Shown here one piece after another: positions 41,578-51,038 of a stretch of DNA of 53,693 bases. The notes under the pieces were generated by a model. The model did no database searches, had not been told where the DNA came from, and worked only from the letters and a program-made list of their open reading frames with translations. Position 1 is the stretch's first letter; each line of letters begins with the position of its first letter. The position numbers and the translations under genes were made by a program. This DNA is from Clostridia bacterium (GTDB lineage: Bacteria; Bacillota; Clostridia; Christensenellales; Borkfalkiaceae), in contig JAFVQT010000013.1 in assembly GCA_017504655.1 (NCBI GenBank), forward strand, positions 1-53,693, written 5' to 3'.

Positions 41578-44500
41578 TCAGAAATCCAGCTCTATGGGAT
41601 GAACAAGAGTAATTTCGCTGATTAAAACAGCATCCGCAAGAGAAATACCCTTTACGGCAAAGCTCTCTGCGCTTGCATAGCCGAGCGCAACAAAATCCGC
41701 GTGGTCTGCGCTTACTAAAACGCATCCGTTGCCCAAAACTGCAACCCTTAATTCGTGAGCGTATTGGGCGTTAATCTGCACTGTGCCCTGAACAGCTCCG
41801 TCAGCGTAAAGCATAATGCTGTCCGCGCTTACGTAGATAAAGTCTTCTGAGCTGAGCATAATTACAAATTCACTTGTTGCTCCAAGCTTATAATTCATCG
41901 CTAAGGTTGCCAATAAGGCATCTCCGTCAACGCCGTCGCAAACTGTGAGGTTGTAACCTATGCTTACGGCAGCACCTATCTCGCTGTTTGCAAAATATTC
42001 GTTTGCCTTACCCTCCGCCATAAGCTCGAGTAGAGTTTTAGGAGCTTCCGGCTCTTCCTCTACAGGTGGCTCGTATCCTACAGGAGGAGTATAGTCTAAG
42101 GTAACTGCAGAGGTATAAGCAAAGAGGGTTGATTCTCCTCTGTTGAAGTTATCCTCATAGGTTACGCCATTTGCAACTATTTTAACGTTGTCAATCATCA
42201 TGCCCCATTCAAAAGCTTGTGCAGGACAAGCAGAAAGAGCTATATAAGATGCTCCGTTTGAAGAATAGTCAGCACCGCTTGCATCAAGCGTCCATCCGCC
42301 TTCCGTCACGTCGTTACCGCTATAGAGCATATTCAGCTTCCATACGCCGTCGGTTACAGTGTACTTAAGAGTTACCCAGCCGTCTAACCAGCCGTAGTAC
42401 GTAAGCTTACCCGAGTTGAGGTTAAGTCCACCCGTACATGCGGCGTAATATGCATCTACACCGCTCACTCTTGAAGCAGGGGTAAATCCGAACCACGAGT
42501 GACTCTCGTTTGCAGATGGGAGATATACGTCTACCCAAAGCTCTGTGATATTTGTATAAGCCTCTTTGGTGTACAAGCCAAAGCCTGCTTCGCCGAATTG
42601 CTTGAAATCTACTACCAAATGACCTTCTCCCTCAGGGGTTTCCTCTTCATCAGAAGGATATTCCACTACGTATTCACCTACTGCAGGGTTGACATACAAA
42701 AGAGATGACGTTCCGTCGTTAAAGTTATCCTCGTACGTAACACCGTCTGCTACTATCTTAACGTTATCTATCCACATGCCCCACTCAAAGGTCTTTGCAG
42801 GACAAGCAGAAAGCGCTATATAAGAAGCTCCGTTTGAAGAATAGTCGGCACCGCTTGCATCAAGCGTCCATCCGCCTTCCGTCACGTCGTTACCGTTATA
42901 GAGCATATTAAGCGTCCATACTCCGCCACTTACGGTATATTTAAGGGTTACCCAACCGTCTTGCCAGCCGTAGTTTAAAAGCTTGTTGTCAAGTCTGAGT
43001 CCGCCCGTACACGCAGCGAAATATCCGTCTACCCCACTTACTCTTGATACAGGGGTAAAGCCACTCCAAACGTTATCCTCGTTAGCAGATGGGAGATATA
43101 CGTCTACCCAGAATTCGGTAATATTGGTATACGCTTCCTTAGAATAAACATTTAATCCGCTTTCGCCAAATTTCTTAAAGTCAAGAACTAAATGTCCCTC
43201 ACCGTCTACAGGCTCCTGCTCCTCTTCAACGATTGCAGGTATAAAGGTCAAAGGATCCTTGCCGACATCTGCTCTTTCGATAAACAAATCGCTCTTAGCA
43301 CCGCTGAAGTCTTCAACATAGGTAAATGCGCCGGTTACTATGATAACGTTGTCTATATCAACTCTGATACCTACTGCTCCGGGATTTGTAGGAGCTGATG
43401 CAAAAAATACGTAAGAAGGAGTGTCGTTTACGTTTAAGGTTGACGTCTTAGTCGTCATTTCAACAAGCTCCTCTCCTCTGAGTCCGTAAGAAATGGTCCA
43501 ATTCTTACCGTCGGTAGTGGTATATCTGTAGCTTGCCCATTTACCTCTTACTTCATAGCTTTGAAGACATACAAAGCCTGCAGCAGCGTCTGTATAGTTA
43601 TCCTGCTCCGTCTTATCGGTGAAGGAAATACCCCACCAATTGTTTTCTGTAGCAGAATCCTCATAAACGTATGCGTCAAACGTGATTTCGGTTATGCCTT
43701 GATATTTATCAACAGTTTGGAATACGTGATAGCCCTCTGCTGCCTCGCCGTTTGCGGTGTCGAGGTGCGCTACGAAATCTACGCCGAGGTTTGAATTCAT
43801 TTCAATACCTGCTTTGCCCGCAAAAACTATTCTTGCAGGTATTCCTCCAAGCTGACTTCTTCCAAAATCAAACAACGTACTCTCAGCGCCGTCAAAGTCG
43901 TCGGTATATTCCGCACCGTAATCTGCAACTACTGTAAAATTGTCAAGCTGAGCAAAGAGGTTTACGTTGTTTTTGCCGTATTCACCAATAATAGCGATAT
44001 AGGATTTTCCGTCTGCATCCTTATAGTTGCCGATTTCAGCCTCAGGTATCGTATAAGAATATACCTTATGCTCGTCAGTCATCTCTTCGCCTGCAATACC
44101 CACGAAAACGTCCCAGGTAAGCCCGTCTACGGTGACGTATTTAACGGTATGCCATGTATCTCTTGCGCTTACGTAATTTTTAAGGTTTGCAACAGTGCCC
44201 GCGCCGATATACGCATCGCCTAAGGCTTTATCTGCAAGCGGAGTAAATCCCCACCAGCTTACGTCTGCCTCTGCAGGAATCATAACGTCAAAGCTAACCT
44301 CGGTTAAAGCCTCGTAATTAACCTTGGAAACCATGCCTCTTTCAAAGCCGGGGTCCCATGAAAATCTGCCGAACGATGCTTCCACGACGAAATTATCGCC
44401 CTCGTTTACAGAAATGCTTCCTCCCTCTGCGTTAACAACCGTGTTCTCGCCCGAAACTGCGCTGAAGCGACTGTACATATACTCGGTGTCGCCGGCAATA

Positions 44501-45075
44501 GGTGCAAGCTCTTCATAACGAGCCTCGTCTATTCCGTCGTAATTTATAGCCATTTGAGCTACAAACGCAGCACTTCTTGAGTTATTCTCTACCGTTGCGT
44601 GAGCATACGTATATTCATCTGTCGATATGCTGTGAACGTATGCAATCGCTATATACGAAGTTTGGTAATCGGTTACCTCAAAATAACCCTTTATATCAGC
44701 CGTACCCCTGGATGTGCTTACGTGAGAGATAATGGCGTCTACGTCATAAATCCCGATCAAATCTATTGCAACAGTATGATAGCCTGCGCTGAAATCGTTA
44801 GAGGTGAAAGTCGTTTTATCCATTACGATAAAGCCGTATTCATAATCTTCAAGCTCTGCGCTGTAATCGCTTACTACTGCCTCGTAAACGAGGAAAGCTC
44901 TTTCTCCTACAGTCTTTACTCTTGCACCGTTTAACATTTCAACGGTAGGGGGAGTAATCACAGGCTCGGTTGCCTTAACCTCCAGCTTGTTAAACTGCGC
45001 TATGCCAAGAGCAACAGCTACAGCCATAATTAAAGAAGATAACGCCAATAATTTGTTTCTTAAAGCATTTTTCAT
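41578..45075 (-). CDS. Large secreted protein with repeated beta-sandwich modules
   Basis: This is a 1165-residue exported protein with a signal peptide (KLLALSSLIMAVAVALGI, cleavage near KATEP). After an N-terminal domain it has at least four repeated modules of about 190 residues. Each contains an aromatic-rich pattern such as WVDVYLPSAN, YGWxDGWVTLKYTV and WGMxIDNVKIVADGVTYEDNF. These look like carbohydrate-binding or concanavalin-type folds, but no catalytic motif is apparent. The last two full modules are nearly identical at the DNA level with a 576-bp offset. There is no anchor motif at the C-terminus. It is the last gene of the AraC-linked operon, with an AGGAGG site. Probable role: binding an extracellular glycan (inference). 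Confidence 0.75.
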   Translation of the reverse strand: MKNALRNKLLALSSLIMAVAVALGIAQFNKLEVKATEPVITPPTVEMLNGARVKTVGERAFLVYEAVVSDYSAELEDYEYGFIVMDKTTFTSNDFSAGYHTVAIDLIGIYDVDAIISHVSTSRGTADIKGYFEVTDYQTSYIAIAYVHSISTDEYTYAHATVENNSRSAAFVAQMAINYDGIDEARYEELAPIAGDTEYMYSRFSAVSGENTVVNAEGGSISVNEGDNFVVEASFGRFSWDPGFERGMVSKVNYEALTEVSFDVMIPAEADVSWWGFTPLADKALGDAYIGAGTVANLKNYVSARDTWHTVKYVTVDGLTWDVFVGIAGEEMTDEHKVYSYTIPEAEIGNYKDADGKSYIAIIGEYGKNNVNLFAQLDNFTVVADYGAEYTDDFDGAESTLFDFGRSQLGGIPARIVFAGKAGIEMNSNLGVDFVAHLDTANGEAAEGYHVFQTVDKYQGITEITFDAYVYEDSATENNWWGISFTDKTEQDNYTDAAAGFVCLQSYEVRGKWASYRYTTTDGKNWTISYGLRGEELVEMTTKTSTLNVNDTPSYVFFASAPTNPGAVGIRVDIDNVIIVTGAFTYVEDFSGAKSDLFIERADVGKDPLTFIPAIVEEEQEPVDGEGHLVLDFKKFGESGLNVYSKEAYTNITEFWVDVYLPSANEDNVWSGFTPVSRVSGVDGYFAACTGGLRLDNKLLNYGWQDGWVTLKYTVSGGVWTLNMLYNGNDVTEGGWTLDASGADYSSNGASYIALSACPAKTFEWGMWIDNVKIVADGVTYEDNFNDGTSSLLYVNPAVGEYVVEYPSDEEETPEGEGHLVVDFKQFGEAGFGLYTKEAYTNITELWVDVYLPSANESHSWFGFTPASRVSGVDAYYAACTGGLNLNSGKLTYYGWLDGWVTLKYTVTDGVWKLNMLYSGNDVTEGGWTLDASGADYSSNGASYIALSACPAQAFEWGMMIDNVKIVANGVTYEDNFNRGESTLFAYTSAVTLDYTPPVGYEPPVEEEPEAPKTLLELMAEGKANEYFANSEIGAAVSIGYNLTVCDGVDGDALLATLAMNYKLGATSEFVIMLSSEDFIYVSADSIMLYADGAVQGTVQINAQYAHELRVAVLGNGCVLVSADHADFVALGYASAESFAVKGISLADAVLISEITLVHPIELDF
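42130..43281. repeat. Tandem 576-bp intragenic repeat
   Basis: Two adjacent copies of a 576-bp (192-codon) unit lie within the large secreted-protein gene. For example GCAGGACAAGCAGAAAG occurs at 42221 and 42797, and the stretches around 42254 and 42830 are almost identical over more than 60 bp. Boundaries are approximate. Confidence 0.7.
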
Positions 45076-45090
45076 TATAGCATCCTCCTG

Positions 45091-45732
45091 TTAATATCTA
45101 CCCGTTTCACCGCTACCCGAGGTGAAATCAATTTCCCATACGGCAATGAGTCTTACATCATCTGTAAGAGTCCACGCGTCGCCCGAATCAAAGGACTCCT
45201 GTGTTCCGTATATCAACCAACCTACGAAGACGTATCCGTCGCAGGAAGGAATTTCTAAGGTATACGCCTCGCCGTAGGTAACTGCCGTGGTTGGGCTTGC
45301 AATGGTTGCCTCTGATTCAAGCTCGCCGAGATCGTATACTATCGCGTACACGTTGGGGGTTACTATTGCAGTAACGGTCATATCCTCGGTTATCGCAGAA
45401 AAATCGGTAACGTCCCAGTGGACGTTGTGACCTTCAACCTCGTGCGGTTGAGGCACTTCAGTTATACCGTCACCCTTGTTAACCGTTATTTCGACGCTAT
45501 CAAAGCCTTGCTGAATAAAGGTAACCGTAACCGTTTCGATTTCAGATTGACTCTCTTCCTCGGATTGACTCTCTTCCTCCGAAAGACTTTCTGATTCCGA
45601 TTGAATTTCGCTAACCGTTTCCGATGTGATAATGCTTTCGCTTGAAGTGGATTCCGTTGATTCGTCACCACCGCAGCTAAAGGCAAAAATCATAGCGAAA
45701 ACAACTAAAATTGCCAATAAACTCTTCTTCAT
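45091..45732 (-). CDS. Small lipoprotein with Ser/Glu linker and beta-repeat domain
   Basis: This 213-residue lipoprotein has a signal ending in F-S-C. Residues about 22-70 form a Ser/Glu/Thr-rich linker with repeated ESESLSEEESQSEEE-like text. The rest resembles one or two InlB-type beta-repeats (VTVTFIQQGFDSVEITVNKGD ends near residue 90, then GYVFVGWLI and DDVRLIAVWE). Such repeats are common in adhesin-like surface proteins. It lies 15 bp upstream of the large repeat protein gene. No enzyme signature. Confidence 0.75.
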   Translation of the reverse strand: MKKSLLAILVVFAMIFAFSCGGDESTESTSSESIITSETVSEIQSESESLSEEESQSEEESQSEIETVTVTFIQQGFDSVEITVNKGDGITEVPQPHEVEGHNVHWDVTDFSAITEDMTVTAIVTPNVYAIVYDLGELESEATIASPTTAVTYGEAYTLEIPSCDGYVFVGWLIYGTQESFDSGDAWTLTDDVRLIAVWEIDFTSGSGETGRY

Positions 45733-45798
45733 TTTTCTCTCCTTTTATATTTTTTCACGGATTTGCCGTGTTTGTACCAAAATTGACGTATAAGCCGA

Positions 45799-47310
45799 TT
45801 AATAGATAGGAATTACAAATCTTCCCTCGCCCGGAAGGAGGTTTAAGGTGTAAGTTCCGTCTGCGCTCAGCGGATATACTATGCGCTGGCCTAATCTGTA
45901 CATGACTATTCCCTTTGCGCCCTCTATCTTTATAGTAACCTTGTTATCAAGGTCGCGACCGGGGTCTGAGTAGTTCACTACCATAAACGCCTCGTCACTA
46001 CTGTTTTTTCTGCCTTTAAACGTACCCACCAAAACGTCCTGAGTGCAATCCTCAATAGAAAACCTGTCGTGCTTTTCAAGATAGCTTGCGAGGTTTGCAA
46101 AGCCTTGGTTTACAACCATCGGGTCACCGTCTTTGTACATTACGTTGTCCCACTTGTATGCGAGATATGCATCCTGCATAGCCAAAACCTCGTTGTTTAC
46201 AGTCTTTGCCGCCTCGTAAAGCCACGTCTTTTCGTTTTTCATATAGTCGAAAATCGCCATGTCCTCAGATGGGTCTTCACTTGAATAAGTATAGTATATA
46301 AACTCCTTGGAGCCAAACGCCATTTCGGTATATATTTGGAATCTTAAATCGGCAGTACCGACCAACGGCCTTATGCCGGTAAAATCCGACGTTGCCTGTA
46401 AAAAGGTTCTTAGCTCTATCTCCTGACCCGTGCGCGCCTCGTACTCCTTGCACGTTCTCGCCACAAGCTCTAAGTTGTACAGATAAGTTCCTCTTACGTA
46501 AGTTCTGTCATAGGTATCCTTTCTCAAGGGATAATAGTCATAACAAATATATCCCAGTTGCGGAGCTAAGTTCTCCATATAATGGTTGATGTAATCAACG
46601 TAATCCACAGTAGTATCCGTTGACGACAAATGCACCTGTGATGCATAGCATGGGAGCAGATTTACGTAAATCTCTGCATTTGGCAGATTTCTTTCCTGCA
46701 TCTTTTTCTGATAAAGCTCTACCTGCCAAGCTATTTTATCCATTTCCTCTACGCTGGGCTCATCGTGACCGAAATTTCCACCGTATGCCGAGCTGTATAT
46801 ATACGGATTATCCTCAGAAAACATCCTGTCTATAACCTGCTCATACTCTGTCTTTTCGGTAAGCCCCATCGCAGCAAGCTCTCTTACAAGCCCGTAAAAC
46901 GTCCAATCGCGTACCCAGTATTTTAAGTCGTATTTCTCTGCAAGCTCGAGAGCCTGAATCGCGTGTTTTTCCGCAAAAGTGCTTTTATAAGCTATTTTTT
47001 CAAAAGCTGTATTACCTTTTAGCGATCCTATCGGACAGCCCTCGTAAAGAGCATATATAGTATTAAAACCCGCTTCCTTTAAATCCGAATAGTTTTGATC
47101 CGTAATGCAGTTAGGATTGCCCGACGAACCGCTCCAGCTCTCCGGCGGAGGGGGCGCGTATGCAGAAAACTGCAAGCCGTCTTCCGCCCTTTCAAAGATG
47201 GGAGCGTTCAACTGCTCTTCCTTGACGCTCGTGCTGCCACCATTGTTTGTGCAAGCCGTACATGCTGCTGCGGTTGCGAGAGCAAGTAACAATGAAAGTG
47301 TCTTTTTCAT
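45799..47310 (-). CDS. Secreted glycosidase-like TIM-barrel lipoprotein
   Basis: The 503-residue protein has a lipoprotein signal (CTAC) and a GGAGGG ribosome binding site. The body resembles a glycoside-hydrolase TIM barrel: NPNCITDQNYSDLKEAGFNTI, then GNFGHDEPSVEEMD (a candidate acidic catalytic strand), YDYYPLR, and ADLRFQIYTEMAFGSKEFIYY. It is a paralogue of the 406-residue protein encoded at 49654-50874, which lacks a signal. A C-terminal beta domain follows (about 420-503). I cannot assign it to a numbered glycosidase family. The pair suggests processing of the same or related sugar outside and inside the cell. Confidence 0.72.
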   Translation of the reverse strand: MKKTLSLLLALATAAACTACTNNGGSTSVKEEQLNAPIFERAEDGLQFSAYAPPPPESWSGSSGNPNCITDQNYSDLKEAGFNTIYALYEGCPIGSLKGNTAFEKIAYKSTFAEKHAIQALELAEKYDLKYWVRDWTFYGLVRELAAMGLTEKTEYEQVIDRMFSEDNPYIYSSAYGGNFGHDEPSVEEMDKIAWQVELYQKKMQERNLPNAEIYVNLLPCYASQVHLSSTDTTVDYVDYINHYMENLAPQLGYICYDYYPLRKDTYDRTYVRGTYLYNLELVARTCKEYEARTGQEIELRTFLQATSDFTGIRPLVGTADLRFQIYTEMAFGSKEFIYYTYSSEDPSEDMAIFDYMKNEKTWLYEAAKTVNNEVLAMQDAYLAYKWDNVMYKDGDPMVVNQGFANLASYLEKHDRFSIEDCTQDVLVGTFKGRKNSSDEAFMVVNYSDPGRDLDNKVTIKIEGAKGIVMYRLGQRIVYPLSADGTYTLNLLPGEGRFVIPIY

Positions 47311-47323
47311 ATTTGCCCTCCAA

Positions 47324-49651
47324 TTATCCTTTGCGCTTAATTCTGATTATTGCCACTGCGCCTAAAACAAGGGTTATCGGCAGCCCTACTGCACTTGACT
47401 GACAGCCCGACTTACCCGAGCTATCGGGCGAAGTAGCCGTTATCGGGTTGAAGGTCAGCTCGCTCTCCCAATTTACGTCCAGGTTTCCTCTGTCGTAAAT
47501 TTCTACTATAACCTCTTCCACACGCTCCTTTGGGGGCTCGTTTGGCGCGCACTCGTATTTGGGAGAAGTGTTTGCCATTGAGAAGTTGTCGAGCTCTGCA
47601 TGTACGTATCCCGTATTGCAAATAGCAAAATATCCTCTTAGCTCAAGACCGAAAACAGTATAGTATAACGTGAATTCGGTTTCTCCGAATTTTTTCATGT
47701 AAAGCTTTAAAATTCCGTTTTCGGAAACCCATCTTACGCAAAGTCCGTCATCCTCTGAAACGTCTGCCTTTACCTTGTTTACACCGTCATAGCTTATGTC
47801 TGTGAAATACTCCGCAGGAATAGGCTTGACCTGAGAAACAGTAACTGTAGACGGGTCCAAAACAGAATTTTCCGCCGTGTAAAGATTTAAACCAACGCTG
47901 GTTGCCCCTGCAGGCGGAACAATTGCAAAATATAACATTCCGTAAGAGCCGTAGCTTGGCGACGTTGTAGTATTTCTGCTAAGGTCTAAGCCGAGCCACC
48001 TGTTTGGCTTTGTTTCCTGATAATCAAGCCCGTCACCCGTGCCTACGTAAACGTTACAAAGGGTGTAGTCCATTATAAAGCTATCGTATTGGTGGGCAGA
48101 GCCAAAAAACGTACCGTCCGATGCGCCCTGCATTACCAATCTTCCGTTCTCTACAAAAAGACTGTTTTCAGGTATTTGCGAGGTGTAGAAATCCATATAT
48201 CCGTCGTTTCCGAAAAAGTCGTTAGAAAAGTCGTGTGTTACAGATTTGGTCACCGGTACGTAATAGGTTCTGTTATAGGCTATAAAGTTATCAATCTCTA
48301 CCGCGCCCGTACATGCAGACAGGGTGGTAAAACCGAAATAACCTGTGTATCCGTCTATTTTATCAAACGTTCCCTGCACCCTTCTGCCGTTTTCGTATAC
48401 TGTAAATTCTCCGTTTTTGTTTACCGTAATCCTTATATCCGAGCCTCTCTCCGACCTAAGACCGGTAAACGCGTTTCTGTTGGATTCCTGCAAGCTTACC
48501 TTTTGTCCTCCAACGTACTTCTCAAGTCTTCCGCCCGTTCTCGTCATAACGTACGCATAGCAGGAATCAAGCGGACTTGCCGTTTTTGACGGAAGATTAA
48601 ACACAAAGGCTATCTCGTCGCCCGAAATTGTGCTCGCGGTGAACTTTGCATTGAAATTAACCTCAAATCCAAGCAAATTGTTTACCGTGCTATCATCCGC
48701 TAAAACCTCTTTGGTGGATATTATTCTATCTCCTGCTATCAGGTTTTTAAGCTCTAACGCGCTTTCGTCATACAACACGAAACCGCCTTCATTCTTGTTT
48801 GGTCCAATAACCTGGAGCTGTTCCTTTTCGTCCCACTTAAGACCGTTTGCAATAGAGAAATCCTCTGCTAAGGTAACGCCGTCTGCCTCTATTATAATAT
48901 TGTCTAAGTACTGTCCGTTGCCGGGAGTTGTGGTTGCCCAGCCTATATAACCCTCTTTAAACGAGCGCACCTCATTGCCCTCTGACCAGGATACCGAGCA
49001 GGTTGGCTCTGAAGGGAGCTGAGTATTTGCGTCATCACGTACCGCAATATAAATATTTGCCGTAGCCTCATCCTGAGGTACAACCTTTACTCTGAGCCAT
49101 AAGCCTTCGACGTTCTCTAATCCGAGCAAGGAATGCCACGTTGCGTTTGCCTCCTGTACGGTTAGCGAGGAAACGTTTTCGGGAGTGGATATACACTCTC
49201 CCCTTATCAAAAACGCCGCCTGGTAAACGTATAAGCCGTTTACTAAGGTGTGTTGCATTCCCTCGTTAAGCACGTCCTCCTGTATAAAAGTAAGATTGTT
49301 GGAATATCTGTTTTCACCCGATTCAAGCTTAACGTCGTATTGCACCGAGGTAATATCGTTAAATCTTCTCGTTGTGGTAATCATTGCCTGCTCGCCACCC
49401 GAAATACCGCTCACCAAATAAAGCGAGGAGTCGGAAGCCTCCTGCTGAGCAATTACGCCGGACGACCCGTCGGCTTTAGTAACCTCCCAAGCCGAAGAAT
49501 CCACTCCACCTGCATTATCAAGATTATTAAACGAGTCGGTAACTAAGTTTTTAGTCTGAGTAGACGCGCTTGCCGTAATGCTTCCGACTGCAGATACAGT
49601 CATCGCACCGCAAAGAGCAACCGCCAATGCAATTTTTTTAATTTTTTTCAT
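47324..49651 (-). CDS. Surface protein with signal peptide and C-terminal anchor-like tail
   Basis: This 775-residue exported protein starts at ATG 49651, which has an AGAGG site; a TTG two codons earlier belongs to no ribosome binding site. The signal peptide is KKIALAVALCGAMTVSAVGSITASA. At least two or three beta-sandwich modules follow, with repeated GYIGWATT-like and GYFGFTTLSACTGAVEIDNF segments similar to concanavalin-type glycan-binding domains. The C-terminus has SGKSGCQSS, then a hydrophobic helix (AVGLPITLVLGAVAII) and RIKRKG. This resembles a sortase-like sorting tail with Cys in place of LPXTG. It is placed between the two glycosidase-like genes. Confidence 0.75.
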   Translation of the reverse strand: MKKIKKIALAVALCGAMTVSAVGSITASASTQTKNLVTDSFNNLDNAGGVDSSAWEVTKADGSSGVIAQQEASDSSLYLVSGISGGEQAMITTTRRFNDITSVQYDVKLESGENRYSNNLTFIQEDVLNEGMQHTLVNGLYVYQAAFLIRGECISTPENVSSLTVQEANATWHSLLGLENVEGLWLRVKVVPQDEATANIYIAVRDDANTQLPSEPTCSVSWSEGNEVRSFKEGYIGWATTTPGNGQYLDNIIIEADGVTLAEDFSIANGLKWDEKEQLQVIGPNKNEGGFVLYDESALELKNLIAGDRIISTKEVLADDSTVNNLLGFEVNFNAKFTASTISGDEIAFVFNLPSKTASPLDSCYAYVMTRTGGRLEKYVGGQKVSLQESNRNAFTGLRSERGSDIRITVNKNGEFTVYENGRRVQGTFDKIDGYTGYFGFTTLSACTGAVEIDNFIAYNRTYYVPVTKSVTHDFSNDFFGNDGYMDFYTSQIPENSLFVENGRLVMQGASDGTFFGSAHQYDSFIMDYTLCNVYVGTGDGLDYQETKPNRWLGLDLSRNTTTSPSYGSYGMLYFAIVPPAGATSVGLNLYTAENSVLDPSTVTVSQVKPIPAEYFTDISYDGVNKVKADVSEDDGLCVRWVSENGILKLYMKKFGETEFTLYYTVFGLELRGYFAICNTGYVHAELDNFSMANTSPKYECAPNEPPKERVEEVIVEIYDRGNLDVNWESELTFNPITATSPDSSGKSGCQSSAVGLPITLVLGAVAIIRIKRKG

Positions 49652-49653
49652 AA

Positions 49654-50874
49654 TCAACCTCTATATGCGGGAATGATAAACGCTCCTCCACCGCTTTTTA
49701 TCTTAATTTTATTTTTACCTTTAGTTAAAATTATCTTATCTCCGTTTACGTAACACTCCGAGTCCTCGTCTAAAACAAACTCAATCTCGTTTTCAAGGCA
49801 TAGCCTTGGAGAAGTGTAGTTTACGATATAAAGTGCTTTGCCGTCGCCATGAGCAAATTCGCCTACCACACAGTCGTATTTTGATTTGTATTCGCCACTT
49901 TCATCAGCTCCTATCCTCGCAAATTCTTCTTCGTTATGATGCTCAGAATAGCCTTTGACGTAACGGGCATTTTCCCACTTGCAATCTAAATATTTGTCCT
50001 CGTATTTTGCAAGCTCTCCGTGTATTTTTTTAGCCCCGTAATAAAGATCGGTGGGATTGCCTTTCCAATCCACCAGCCCCGCTTTTAAAATATCGGACTC
50101 ATCTCCCCAATAAAAATAATAAACCATAGCCTGAGAGCCGTGCGCTAACTGGGTGTGAATTTGGAAATCAATCATTTCAGGGAGAAAATCCGTTTCCCCC
50201 CTATCCATAACCGAGGACTGAATAAACGTTCTCAACTGTTTTCCGTGCCTTTTACACGCCTCTGCAACCACTTTACAATTATATAAGTAGTCACTGTTCA
50301 AAAACTCCTCTACCCTATTTCTGACCCTGAACGGATAATGGTCGTATAAAACGTAGGTAGTTGGAACCTGCCTTATATATTCCTCTATATACTCCTCGTA
50401 GCTGCTTGCTCCAAGCTGTTCTACGTGGCTCGCATAGGTAGGCAAAAGATTGATAAGCGGCTCGCCAATCCCCTTAAAAAAATCGTTATAGCCCTTTACC
50501 ATTTTAGCAAGGCTCGGGTATAGCGTAATATTCGGCTCATCATATATGTAAATGCCCGCAAACGACTTGTATTTCATATATTTTTTGTAATTTTCACCGT
50601 TGTAGTAATAGTAGTCGGGGTGAAGTATATTTGCCCAATTTATAGCATCTCTTACGTAATATTTAAGCCCGACCCTTTCCGCCGTTTGCAATGCTCTTTC
50701 CGCAATGTCTGCCCCATGCTCTAAAAGACCCATTCCGTGAGTAAAACCTGCGTCTACTATCCTTTTATAATGCTCTTCCGTAATAAAATTCGGGTTTTTT
50801 TGATTGCAATCCCTAAATTCGTTCCAGTTTTCTTGAGGAGGCATTTTATAAGCGATTTTTAAAATCTTCTTCAT
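49654..50874 (-). CDS. Cytoplasmic glycosidase-like TIM-barrel protein
   Basis: This 406-residue protein without signal peptide is a paralogue of the secreted protein at 45799-47310. Shared segments include NPNFITEEHYKRIVDAGF, AGIYIYDEPNITLY (candidate acid), LLPTYASHVEQLG, YVLYDHYPF and IDFQIHTQLAHGSQAMVYYFYW. The fold is most likely a TIM-barrel glycoside hydrolase with a small C-terminal beta domain; the family is not assigned. It is the first gene of the operon, read from the promoter at 50922-50950 and divergent from the AraC regulator. No sugar transporter accompanies it. Confidence 0.72.
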   Translation of the reverse strand: MKKILKIAYKMPPQENWNEFRDCNQKNPNFITEEHYKRIVDAGFTHGMGLLEHGADIAERALQTAERVGLKYYVRDAINWANILHPDYYYYNGENYKKYMKYKSFAGIYIYDEPNITLYPSLAKMVKGYNDFFKGIGEPLINLLPTYASHVEQLGASSYEEYIEEYIRQVPTTYVLYDHYPFRVRNRVEEFLNSDYLYNCKVVAEACKRHGKQLRTFIQSSVMDRGETDFLPEMIDFQIHTQLAHGSQAMVYYFYWGDESDILKAGLVDWKGNPTDLYYGAKKIHGELAKYEDKYLDCKWENARYVKGYSEHHNEEEFARIGADESGEYKSKYDCVVGEFAHGDGKALYIVNYTSPRLCLENEIEFVLDEDSECYVNGDKIILTKGKNKIKIKSGGGAFIIPAYRG

Positions 50875-50921
50875 AATTTTTACAGCTTCCCTTCGCTACT
50901 TTTAGTTTAATACTATAAAAG

Positions 50922-50950
50922 ATTATACAATTACTTTGAAGTTTATACAA
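50922..50950 (-). promoter_or_regulatory. Promoter of the glycan operon, with 9-nt direct repeat
   Basis: On the minus strand, TTGTAT, 17 nt, TATAAT. On the plus strand the direct repeat TTATACAAT occurs at 50923-50931 and 50943-50951, 20 bp apart. That spacing suits AraC-family binding, although it also overlaps the promoter elements. Confidence 0.6.
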
Positions 50951-51000
50951 TAGGGAAATTGCTCTCAATTTTAGAAATGTTGCTATTTGCCTATGCAGGC

Positions 51001-51029
51001 TTGCTTTTTGCTTTTTTCTATGTTATATT
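51001..51029 (+). promoter_or_regulatory. Promoter of the AraC-family gene
   Basis: TTGCTT, 17 nt, TATATT. The predicted start is only 2-4 nt before the ATG at 51039, so the transcript may be leaderless. Confidence 0.45.
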
Positions 51030-51038
51030 TTAAATATA

